This document shows positions 8,618 through 16,093 of a stretch of 64,000 nt of DNA, one piece after another; the stretch's first letter is position 1, and each line of letters begins with the position of its first letter. The notes under the pieces were generated by a model. That model did not search any database and was not told the DNA's origin. It worked only from the letters and a program-made list of their open reading frames with translations. The DNA is from Agrobacterium tumefaciens (GTDB lineage: Bacteria > Pseudomonadota > Alphaproteobacteria > Rhizobiales > Rhizobiaceae): NCBI RefSeq assembly GCF_005221385.1, contig NZ_CP039903.1, forward strand, positions 372,001 through 436,000, given 5' to 3'. Both the position numbers and the translations under genes were made by a program.

Positions 8618-9532
8618 TTATGACCAGATGGTATTGGCGGCGGCCAGCAATCCGCGCCGCACGGCCTCGTCTGCATCGATGACCGTATATTGGATATCAA
8701 GGGCCGTGAAGGCGCCTTCGTAAAGCGCACCGAGCGCGCCGGAGCCGATCAGCACGACCGGTGTGTCCCGCCGTGCATTGGCATGCGCGCCGGCAATTTC
8801 CAGCCCGATCATGATGCCGGAAAGCTTGGCCTTGGCGTCGGTCGCGGTGAGGCCATGCAGCAATTGCCCCGAGCGCAGGGTAAACAGCCGGTTGGTCGCC
8901 AATTGGGGATTGGCGTAGATGTCGCGCACGGCGGCCCTGAAGGCCTCGTGTTCGCCGGTAAAAGCGTCCGCTTCGGCCACCGCATGGGAAAGGATCGTCT
9001 GCTTGGAGATGACCTCGAACAGTTCGCCGGTCATGAAGGTGGCAAAGCCGGTCACGTCACCGCCCTTGACCGTCACCCATTTGGAATGTGTGCCCGGCAT
9101 GCAGACCAGCTTTTCGCCGGCATCAGTGGAGGCGAGCGCACCGAGCAATTGCGTTTCTTCACCGCGCATCACGTCGGGCGCATTTTTATCCCGCTGCGCC
9201 AGCCCCGGCAGAATGCGGACATCCCGCGCCTGACCTGGTACCCGAACCGCGCCGTCGAGAACCGCTGAAAGCGCTGCCGGCACGTCGATATAACCGGCCT
9301 CAACCCAGCCCTGCCGCGCACCCGCCATGCCGCAGACGAGAACCGGCAGATTGTCAGGTGCGCCGATGGCATCAAGATGCGATTGCAGCACCTCGGCAAA
9401 ACCGGTGCGCGCGGCGGTCGTCATGCCTTCCGCGCTTCTGCGCTCAGCCAGCACCGCGCCAGAACGGCTCAGAAGCCAGAGCCGGAAACTGGTCGTGCCC
9501 CAGTCGACGGCGATAAAAGCGGGTTCGGACAT
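8618..9532 (-). CDS. dgoK: 2-dehydro-3-deoxygalactonokinase
   Basis: DgoK phosphorylates 2-keto-3-deoxygalactonate at C6 and supplies the substrate of the adjacent DgoA. The 304-residue protein opens with FIAVDWGTTSFRLWLL, the phosphate-binding start of the DgoK family. It later has PGTHSKWV, and GSGALGALYEGAF near the C-terminus. The start is the ATG at 9532, whose A is shared with the TAA stop of the upstream dehydrogenase gene (TAATG). A longer frame into 9961 is antisense-like, low-quality sequence within that gene and is rejected. Confidence 0.93.
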   Translation of the reverse strand: MSEPAFIAVDWGTTSFRLWLLSRSGAVLAERRSAEGMTTAARTGFAEVLQSHLDAIGAPDNLPVLVCGMAGARQGWVEAGYIDVPAALSAVLDGAVRVPGQARDVRILPGLAQRDKNAPDVMRGEETQLLGALASTDAGEKLVCMPGTHSKWVTVKGGDVTGFATFMTGELFEVISKQTILSHAVAEADAFTGEHEAFRAAVRDIYANPQLATNRLFTLRSGQLLHGLTATDAKAKLSGIMIGLEIAGAHANARRDTPVVLIGSGALGALYEGAFTALDIQYTVIDADEAVRRGLLAAANTIWS

Positions 9533-10314
9533 TATAGGAGGCCTCCGTCTACGATTATGGATTGCGCCGTGATGGCGCTTGATGCTGAGGATGCGAGAAA
9601 CAGGCTCGGCCCGGCGAGATCGGCGGCGATGAGCGTGCGCTTGAGACATTGCCGCGCCGTGGTGGCAGCGATGCCCTCGTCCGTCAGCCACAGTTCTTTC
9701 TGCCGCTCCGTGACGATCATGCCTGGCAGGAGCGTGTTGACGCGGATATTCTCCGGTCCCAGCCTGCCGGCAAGGCTCTTCGTCAGTCCGATAATGCCGG
9801 CCTTGGCCGCCGCATAGGAGGGCAGTTCGCCCATGTTCAGCAGAAATGAGATGGATGAAAAATTGACGATGGATGCATTCTTCGCCTGTCTGAGATAGGG
9901 CAGCGCGGCTTGAACGGTGAAGAACATCTGCTTGAGATTGACGGCCTGATTGGCGTCCCAATAGGCTTCCGTCACGGTGTCTATGTTGTGGCGGTCATCC
10001 CACGCGGCATTGTTGACCAGCACCTTGATGCCGCCGGTGGCGGAGGCCGCCGCATCCACCGTCCGCCCGATGGCGGGAATGTCGCTCAAGTCTGTCTTGA
10101 AAAAATGCACCGGATGGGGAGCCACTCCTGCGAGCCGCTGGACAAGGGCGGCGCTCGGCTCCTCGGCGATGTCGATGAAGGCGACCTTCGCCCCCTGCAT
10201 TGCGAAGGCTTCCACCAGCGATGCCCCGATGCCGGAGCCGCCACCGGTAATGAGCACGCCCGCATCCTTGAGGTCGGGAAATTGGGCTTGCATCATCGAC
10301 ATCGTCTCATCCAT
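9532..10314 (-). CDS. SDR oxidoreductase, probable aldose (galactose) 1-dehydrogenase
   Basis: A classical short-chain dehydrogenase of 260 residues. The cofactor motif TGGGSGIG is near residue 23, NNAA near 96, a catalytic serine in NFSSISF near 145 and the YAAAK pair near 160. It is the first gene of an operon with dgoK, dgoA and an SMP-30 lactonase, so oxidation of galactose or a related sugar to its lactone is the likely job. Substrate identity is inferred from context only. Met codons at residues 5, 7 and 8 are alternative starts. A 17-base palindrome lies just upstream. Confidence 0.85.
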   Translation of the reverse strand: MDETMSMMQAQFPDLKDAGVLITGGGSGIGASLVEAFAMQGAKVAFIDIAEEPSAALVQRLAGVAPHPVHFFKTDLSDIPAIGRTVDAAASATGGIKVLVNNAAWDDRHNIDTVTEAYWDANQAVNLKQMFFTVQAALPYLRQAKNASIVNFSSISFLLNMGELPSYAAAKAGIIGLTKSLAGRLGPENIRVNTLLPGMIVTERQKELWLTDEGIAATTARQCLKRTLIAADLAGPSLFLASSASSAITAQSIIVDGGLL

Positions 10315-10326
10315 GAGGGCTTGATT

Positions 10327-10343
10327 GTTCCAATATATGGAAC
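10327..10343. promoter_or_regulatory. Candidate IclR operator, palindrome GTTCCA-N5-TGGAAC
   Basis: A perfect six-plus-six inverted repeat with an ATATA spacer lies between the divergent SDR-dgoK-dgoA operon and the iclR gene. IclR-family regulators commonly bind TGGAA/TTCCA palindromes. The site is 13 bases from the SDR start and 42 bases from the chosen iclR start, so it could control both. Confidence 0.55.
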
Positions 10344-10384
10344 TAGATTTTATTAAATGGAATTATTCTCTTGGCGTCACACTT

Positions 10385-11254
10385 ATGTCAAGGCAGATGA
10401 CGGTGGATGTTGCCATGCCCGATAATAAAACGCCCAATGCTCAACAGCATGACCCCGTTCCCGGTCGCGCAGGAAAACCGCAAAGTGAGACCGGCACGCT
10501 GGGAAAGGCGGTCTCACTTCTGGAACTTATCGCCTTTGCGGAAAAACCGATGCGCTTTACCGATGTGGTCGAGGCTTGCGGCCAGCCGCGCGGCACGGTC
10601 CACCGCCAGCTCGCCCACCTCCTTGCCGAAGGCCTGATCGACCATGCCCCCGACCAGACCTATGCTGTCGGCCTGAGGTTGTTGCAATTTGCGGCGAAAG
10701 CCTGGAGCGGCAATGATCTGCGCAGTGTCGCTGCCCCGCATCTGGCGGCGTTGCAGGAAATGACGCAGGAATCTGTACATCTGGCCGTTCTAAACGGTGG
10801 GCAAGTCACCTATCTCGACAAGATCGAGGGCAGGCACACCATGCGCATGCATTCGCAGGTCGGCAAGACCTCGCCGGCCTATTGCACGGGTGTTGGCAAG
10901 GCGGCGCTGTCCCTGCTGCCTGCTGATGCGCTGGCACACCTGGCTGCCGGGCTGGAGTTCCAACGCTTTACGGAAAACACGATCGTAACGCCGGAAGCGC
11001 TGATAAGGGATGTGTCGGCCATTCGCGTGCAAGGTTACGGTTTCGACCTTCAGGAACACGAGATCGGCATTCATTGCGCCGCTGCGCCGGTCCACGCGCC
11101 GGGACGCAATTTCCATGCGGCGATTTCCGTCACCGGCCCCGCCTATCGGGTGGATGTGGAACAGCTTTACAAATGGGCGCCGCTGGTGCGCGAAACCGCT
11201 GATAAAATTTCAGCGGAGCTTGCCTGCCGACTGTCGCCGGTTGCGGATGGTTGA
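10385..11254 (+). CDS. IclR-family transcriptional regulator
   Basis: An N-terminal winged helix (GTLGKAVSLLELIAF through GTVHRQLAHLLAEGLI) is followed by the IclR effector-binding domain. That domain includes SVHLAVLNGGQVTYLDKIEG, SPAYCTGVGKA and EIGIHCAAAPV. It is transcribed away from the galactonate operon and is its likely local regulator, responding to a pathway sugar acid. The start is uncertain. ATG at 10385 is used, and 10397 and 10415 are alternatives. The ATG at 10325 would place the operator palindrome inside the coding region and is unlikely. Confidence 0.88.
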   Translation: MSRQMTVDVAMPDNKTPNAQQHDPVPGRAGKPQSETGTLGKAVSLLELIAFAEKPMRFTDVVEACGQPRGTVHRQLAHLLAEGLIDHAPDQTYAVGLRLLQFAAKAWSGNDLRSVAAPHLAALQEMTQESVHLAVLNGGQVTYLDKIEGRHTMRMHSQVGKTSPAYCTGVGKAALSLLPADALAHLAAGLEFQRFTENTIVTPEALIRDVSAIRVQGYGFDLQEHEIGIHCAAAPVHAPGRNFHAAISVTGPAYRVDVEQLYKWAPLVRETADKISAELACRLSPVADG

Positions 11255-11462
11255 GGAAAAACAGGCGCTGCCCCGTCGATTTTCGCGACCGGGGAGACGG
11301 GTTTGACGTCGAATTGCGCGAGTTAAATCTTATTTTCGACTATTCTGAATTAAGTTTTCAACTTTTGTTTGCATGAATCATTTTGGTGAGTAACATCCCC
11401 GGCAATTTCCGGGCAAAGGTGGCCTTTGCGGCGGTATTTCTCATTCTCGAAGAACAGCTTTC

Positions 11463-12203
11463 ATGCAGAAAACAGAGACGGCCGCCGTTCAGGCGATTGG
11501 TGTTGATTGCGTTCGCGAGATCGCCGGTCTGAACACGCAATTCGACATATTCCGGTTCTTGAAACGGTTGACGGAGGCCTGGGAGTTCAGGGCTTTTATG
11601 GTGCTTGACCTGTCATCCGAAATGGCGAGCGAGCTGTCGCAATATACCATCATCACCAGCTGGCCGGCCGAGCTTCTGCAGCGTTACGACGAGGAGGGCA
11701 TGCTGCAGAACAGCAAGGTGATGGCGCAGTTGAAAAAGTCGACGGTGCCCTTTTCCGTCTCCGCGGATTTCCTGGCCGGAGGCAACGAACAGATCGCCAA
11801 AAAAAACGTGATCGGCCTGTTCGAGCGATTTGAGATGATCAACTCCGTATGGTTTCCCGTTCACGACATCACCACAACCAGGGGCGCGGTGTCGTTCTCC
11901 GGCAACAAGACGATTTTGCCGGCAAGCCGGCTGGCGGAACTGTTTTACATTTCAAGCCATGTGTTTGCCCGGCTATCGGAAATCCGTCGTCTCGATCTCC
12001 GGGTTCCCGAAACATTGAGCGAGCGGGAGATCGATTGTCTGAACTGGACGGCGGCCGGCAAGACCAGCGCTGAAATCGCTGAAATCATGGTGTTGTCGGA
12101 ACATACGATCAATCATTACCTCAACCGCGCGACGAAAAAACTCGACACGGTCAACCGCACCCAGGCCGTGGCCAAGGCGCTGCGGGTCGGTTTGATAAAA
12201 TAG
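11463..12203 (+). CDS. LuxR-family regulator with autoinducer-binding-like domain (LuxR solo)
   Basis: A 246-residue protein with a LuxR/TraR-type N-terminal ligand domain (about 15-165) and a C-terminal LuxR HTH (about 180-243, LSEREIDCLNWTAAGKTSAEIAEIM then LSEHTINHYL). No luxI-type synthase lies in the window. In the segment aligning to the TraR AHL pocket, the conserved tryptophan is leucine (ELLQRY). The aspartate-proline pair is replaced by asparagine-serine (QNSKVM). It may therefore bind a ligand other than a standard acyl-homoserine lactone, or none. A NasS-like gene follows 79 bases downstream. Confidence 0.85.
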   Translation: MQKTETAAVQAIGVDCVREIAGLNTQFDIFRFLKRLTEAWEFRAFMVLDLSSEMASELSQYTIITSWPAELLQRYDEEGMLQNSKVMAQLKKSTVPFSVSADFLAGGNEQIAKKNVIGLFERFEMINSVWFPVHDITTTRGAVSFSGNKTILPASRLAELFYISSHVFARLSEIRRLDLRVPETLSEREIDCLNWTAAGKTSAEIAEIMVLSEHTINHYLNRATKKLDTVNRTQAVAKALRVGLIK

Positions 12204-12215
12204 CGAAATCGTAAT

Positions 12216-12232
12216 TTTATCATTGTGATAAA
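12216..12232. promoter_or_regulatory. Perfect 17-base palindrome between luxR-type and nasS-like genes
   Basis: TTTATCATTGTGATAAA (seven-base arms, TTG centre) lies 13 bases after the LuxR-solo gene and 50 bases before the TTG start of the next gene. It is a good operator candidate for the LuxR protein or another local regulator. It does not resemble a classical lux box. Confidence 0.5.
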
Positions 12233-12281
12233 GCCTTTCCTAGGCGATCCTTCTTTCGAATCACCGGAAAGGAGAAATCGT

Positions 12282-13505
12282 TTGCCGGAGCGGCATAGGG
12301 TAAAAGCGGGATTTTCTCCGACTGTCGATTGCGCCGTGCTGATAGTCGCTGCCGAAAAAGGCTTTGCTGCCGATGAAGGCATAGAACTGCAACTCGTCCG
12401 AAAACAATCCGCACGCGCTGTTTTAACGGCGCTTGCCGAGGATGAGGTTCGCATCGCCCATCTGCCCGCTCCGGTGCCGGTCGGTTCCGCAGTCGGCCTC
12501 GATGAGCTGCCGGCCGATATTATCGGCGTTTTCACACTTTCCCTGGGCGGATCGGCAACCACTGTTTCGCACGCATTTTACGACGAGCTTTACCGTGAAG
12601 GTCTGAAGCTTCCGGACCCTGCGGCCTTCGGGCGAGCCATGGCCCGCGTCTGCGCGGCGCGCCGCGCGGCAGGTAAAAACCCGCCGGTCTTTGCGGTCGA
12701 GGATATCGTTTCCACGCCGTTTTATATGTTGCGTTATCTGCTCGGAAGCTGCGGTGTGCTGCTCGGCCGGGACATGGAAATTGTCGAGGCCCTGCCGAAA
12801 GCCATGCCCGGCCTGCTGGAAAACGGCAAGGTCGATGCGCTCTGTGCCGCCGAACCGGCGGGCAGCGCCGTGGTGCTGGGCGGCGCCGGGCGGATCGTCA
12901 CCACCGGGGCGCTGATCTGGCAAAATGCGCCGGAAAAGATACTGTCTGTGAAGCGGCAGTGGGCTGAGGAGAACGCCACGCTGCTGGAAGGGCTGTTGCG
13001 CGCGCTCTACCGCGCCGGCGAATGGTGCGCCAATTCTGCCAATATCGAGGAACTGACGGGCATCCTCGCCGCCCCTCATTATATGGACGAGAACGGCGAA
13101 TTCCTGCTGCCGGCGCTGACGGGCTATATCTCCACCTCGCAGAGGGATATGCGGCGTTATCCGGAGTTTTTCGTGACCAGCGCCAAGGCCGCAAATTTTC
13201 CGTGGCAGAGCCAGGCGCTTTGGTTCTTCAGCCAGATGTTGCGTTGGGGCGAGGTTCCCGCCGAATGTCGATTCGACGCGGCCGTGGTGGAGGCCGCGCG
13301 CAACGGCTATCGGCCGGATATTTTCCGTAAGGCGATGAAGCCGCTTTTCGTGCCGGTGCCGGGCGCCAACCTGAAACTCGAAGGCACGCTCAGGGAACCG
13401 GTGCATGTCGGCGCGTCGCGCACGGGCCTCGTCCTCGGCCCGGACTGTTTTTTCGACGGCCGGGTCTTTGACCCGGAAACGCTCGATATGGACGACGAAA
13501 TCTGA
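12282..13505 (+). CDS. NrtA/NasS-like cytosolic ligand-binding protein
   Basis: A 407-residue protein of the nitrate/bicarbonate-type binding-protein family. The N-terminal KAGFSPTVDCAVLIVAAEKGFAADEGI-type segment and the GVFTLSLGGSATTVSHAFYDEL-type segment are characteristic. There is no signal peptide, twin-arginine or lipobox, and no permease or ATPase gene beside it, so it looks like an intracellular sensor such as NasS rather than a transporter subunit. The start is TTG at 12282, with AGGAG 7 bases upstream. An upstream GTG at 12225 has no ribosome site. Its position after a LuxR solo suggests a shared regulatory role. The ligand is unknown. Confidence 0.75.
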   Translation: MPERHRVKAGFSPTVDCAVLIVAAEKGFAADEGIELQLVRKQSARAVLTALAEDEVRIAHLPAPVPVGSAVGLDELPADIIGVFTLSLGGSATTVSHAFYDELYREGLKLPDPAAFGRAMARVCAARRAAGKNPPVFAVEDIVSTPFYMLRYLLGSCGVLLGRDMEIVEALPKAMPGLLENGKVDALCAAEPAGSAVVLGGAGRIVTTGALIWQNAPEKILSVKRQWAEENATLLEGLLRALYRAGEWCANSANIEELTGILAAPHYMDENGEFLLPALTGYISTSQRDMRRYPEFFVTSAKAANFPWQSQALWFFSQMLRWGEVPAECRFDAAVVEAARNGYRPDIFRKAMKPLFVPVPGANLKLEGTLREPVHVGASRTGLVLGPDCFFDGRVFDPETLDMDDEI

Positions 13506-13634
13506 AATGGCAGTGTCGAATCGCCGCTAATCTCTCCTGTTTGCGCTTTGGCATTGGCGAAGCGCTCCCGCTTGTCTATGGATGGCGCGGAAGAGTGCCC
13601 ATATCCGGCCGGACCACGTATACGGAGTAAGACA

Positions 13635-14762
13635 ATGGCAGACGTCAGCAAGAACCAGGTGGAAAAGGCTCTGGAAGCCGTCATCTATCCCGGCAGCGGC
13701 AAAAGCATCGTGGCGCTCGGTATGGTCTCGGAAATCTTCATCGCCGACGCGAAGGCCTATTTTTCGATTACCGTTCCCTCCGACAAGGCCGCCGAGATGG
13801 AGCCGCTGCGGCTTGCCGCTGAAAAGGCGGCCAGCGGCGTTGCGGGCATTGCCGGCGCCGTGGTCGCGCTGACGGCGGATCGCAAGCCCGGCCAGCAGCA
13901 ACAGCCGCCGCGCCCCGCCGCAGCAACCGGCCGCCCGGCTGCACAGCCGCGCTCCTCCAAGGTGGGCGTGCCGGGTGTCGGCGCCATCATCGCCGTCGCC
14001 TCGGGCAAGGGTGGGGTCGGCAAGTCCACGACCGCTGTCAATCTGGCGCTCGGTCTTCAGGCGCTCGGCCTCAGGGTCGGCATGCTCGATGCCGATATTT
14101 ACGGCCCTTCGCTTCCCAAACTCCTGAAGATTTCCGGCCGCCCGCAGCAGCAGGAAGACCGCATCATCCTTCCCATGGAAAATTACGGGCTGAAGGTCAT
14201 GTCCATGGGCTTTCTGGTGGATGAGGAAGCGGCAATGATCTGGCGCGGGCCGATGGTGCAGTCCGCCCTGATGCAGATGCTGCGCGAAGTTGCCTGGGGC
14301 GAACTCGACGTGCTGGTGCTGGACATGCCGCCCGGCACGGGTGACGCGCAGCTGACCATCGCCCAGCAGGTGCCGCTTGCCGGCGCCGTCATCGTCTCCA
14401 CGCCGCAGGATCTGGCGCTGATCGATGCGCGCAAGGGCATCACCATGTTCCGCAAGGTGGAAGTGCCGTTGCTCGGCGTCATCGAGAATATGAGCTATTT
14501 TATCGCGCCGGATACCGGTGCGCGTTACGATATCTTCGGCCATGGCGGGGCAAAGGCCGAAGCCGAGCGGATCGGCGTGCCGTTCCTCGGCGAAGTGCCG
14601 CTCACCATTTCCATCCGCGAAATGTCGGATGCCGGCACTCCGGTTGTTGCCGCCGAGCCGGATGGACCGCAGGCAGAGATCTATCGCGATATCGCCGAAA
14701 AAGTCTGGGCGCGCATCGGTGCAGGCGAGAGAAAGGCCGCGCCGAAGATCGTTTTCGAATAA
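13635..14762 (+). CDS. mrp: Mrp/ApbC-type P-loop ATPase for Fe-S cluster carriage
   Basis: Members of this family carry Fe-S clusters to apoproteins. The 374-residue protein has an N-terminal MIP18-like domain (about 5-85), a proline/glutamine-rich linker and a deviant Walker A loop (SGKGGVGKST) near residue 124. DMPPGTGDAQLT follows near 225. The CxxC usually found after ENMSYF in ApbC/Nbp35 is absent here (ENMSYFIAPDTGARYDIFG). The start at 13635 has GGAG 7 bases upstream; the frame extends to 13548 but without such a site. Confidence 0.92.
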   Translation: MADVSKNQVEKALEAVIYPGSGKSIVALGMVSEIFIADAKAYFSITVPSDKAAEMEPLRLAAEKAASGVAGIAGAVVALTADRKPGQQQQPPRPAAATGRPAAQPRSSKVGVPGVGAIIAVASGKGGVGKSTTAVNLALGLQALGLRVGMLDADIYGPSLPKLLKISGRPQQQEDRIILPMENYGLKVMSMGFLVDEEAAMIWRGPMVQSALMQMLREVAWGELDVLVLDMPPGTGDAQLTIAQQVPLAGAVIVSTPQDLALIDARKGITMFRKVEVPLLGVIENMSYFIAPDTGARYDIFGHGGAKAEAERIGVPFLGEVPLTISIREMSDAGTPVVAAEPDGPQAEIYRDIAEKVWARIGAGERKAAPKIVFE

Positions 14763-15100
14763 TGCAACGGCTTCCGGCATAAACCGAAAAGGCGTCTGTC
14801 GGTATTAAATAATCTTTTTAAAACAGAAGATTGATCGCCAGTATCAGGCAATATTTCTGGATGTGAATATCGAGAAATGCTTCGCCTGCAATGCTGTCGA
14901 GAAAAAATATTGCTTGATTGCATCTCGCTTTGGGCGCATACGCCTGCGCCGTTTGGCTCTTGGTCCATCGGGCTGGCGAGATATGAAATCCCGCTCGTTC
15001 CGGCGTGCCCTGAAGTGTCGTCCAAAGGTTTGCCGACCGCAAACAGGATATGTTAAGCAGCATTGCGGCTGAAGCTTGCGATGTGGACCGGAGAAGCGGA

Positions 15101-16078
15101 TTGATAAAAGCCTATCGCGCCAATTGCGAGGCAATCAGCCTGTCGCCAGACGACGGCTCCGGACAGATTCCCGACGACATCGTCTGGATCGACATCGTCA
15201 ATCCCGACAGGGCGGAAGAGCAGCATGTCGAAAAACTGCTGGGGCTCGATCTGCCCACCCGTGAGGATTTGAAGGATATCGAGCCCTCCAGCCGCCTGTA
15301 TATGGAAGACGGCAACGTCTTTATGACTGCCTCTCTGGTGTGGAAGGCGGAATCGGACGATCCGCGCCTCACGGATGTCGCTTTCATTCTTGCCGGCAAA
15401 CGCCTTGTGACGATCCGCTATGCCGAGCCGAAATCCTTCCACCTCTTCATCGCCGCCATCACCCGCGTGCCGCACGAAATGCGCAGCGGCACGGCCCTGC
15501 TTTTGAAGCTGCTGGAAACCATCGTCGACCGCACGGCGGAAATTCTCGAAAATTCGGTCGCCGGCATCGACAATCTCGCCGCCGACATTCTCGGCAGCCA
15601 GGCACGCTCCAAACGCAAGGCGCCGCGTTATCTCGAAGACCGTCTGACCAACATCGCCGCCTATCACCGGCTGATCTCAAAGGTCCGCGTCAGCCTCGCA
15701 TCGCTGGCGCGCCTGCAGACCTTCCTGTCCACCAGCGATCAGGCTCGCGGAGACAAGGAAGCGCGGGAACAGGGCAAGTCGATCGGCCGCGATATCCAGT
15801 CGCTGAACGAACATGCCGCCTTCGTTTCCGGCAATCTGACATTTCTGCTGGATGCCTCTCTCGGCATCATCAATATCGAACAGAACGGCATCATCAAGAT
15901 TTTCTCCATCGCTTCGGTGGTGTTCCTGCCGCCAACGCTGGTGGCCTCGGTTTATGGAATGAACTTTCAGCTCATGCCGGAGTTGAACTGGACATTTGGT
16001 TATCCACTCGCGCTCGTCATCATGCTGATGTCCGCAATCATTCCGTTTCTCTTTTTTCGTTGGAAGGGCTGGCTCTAA
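15101..16078 (+). CDS. corA: CorA-family magnesium transporter
   Basis: An inner-membrane divalent cation channel of about 325 residues. It has a long cytosolic N-terminal domain, a coiled-coil helix region (about 140-250) and two C-terminal membrane segments. The signature YGMNF lies after the first, near residue 287. The start chosen is TTG at 15101 (MIKAYRAN...), because GGAG at 15090-15093 is 7 bases upstream; an ATG at 15050 is the alternative. The kup gene starts 15 bases after the stop, so corA and kup probably form a cation-transport operon. Confidence 0.9.
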   Translation: MIKAYRANCEAISLSPDDGSGQIPDDIVWIDIVNPDRAEEQHVEKLLGLDLPTREDLKDIEPSSRLYMEDGNVFMTASLVWKAESDDPRLTDVAFILAGKRLVTIRYAEPKSFHLFIAAITRVPHEMRSGTALLLKLLETIVDRTAEILENSVAGIDNLAADILGSQARSKRKAPRYLEDRLTNIAAYHRLISKVRVSLASLARLQTFLSTSDQARGDKEAREQGKSIGRDIQSLNEHAAFVSGNLTFLLDASLGIINIEQNGIIKIFSIASVVFLPPTLVASVYGMNFQLMPELNWTFGYPLALVIMLMSAIIPFLFFRWKGWL

Positions 16079-16093
16079 GGAGCCAGGATCATC

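Noticed and set aside
8618..9961. DgoK frame extended to 447 residues
   Set aside because: The first 143 residues overlap the SDR gene and look like out-of-frame sequence; the canonical DgoK start is the ATG at 9532.
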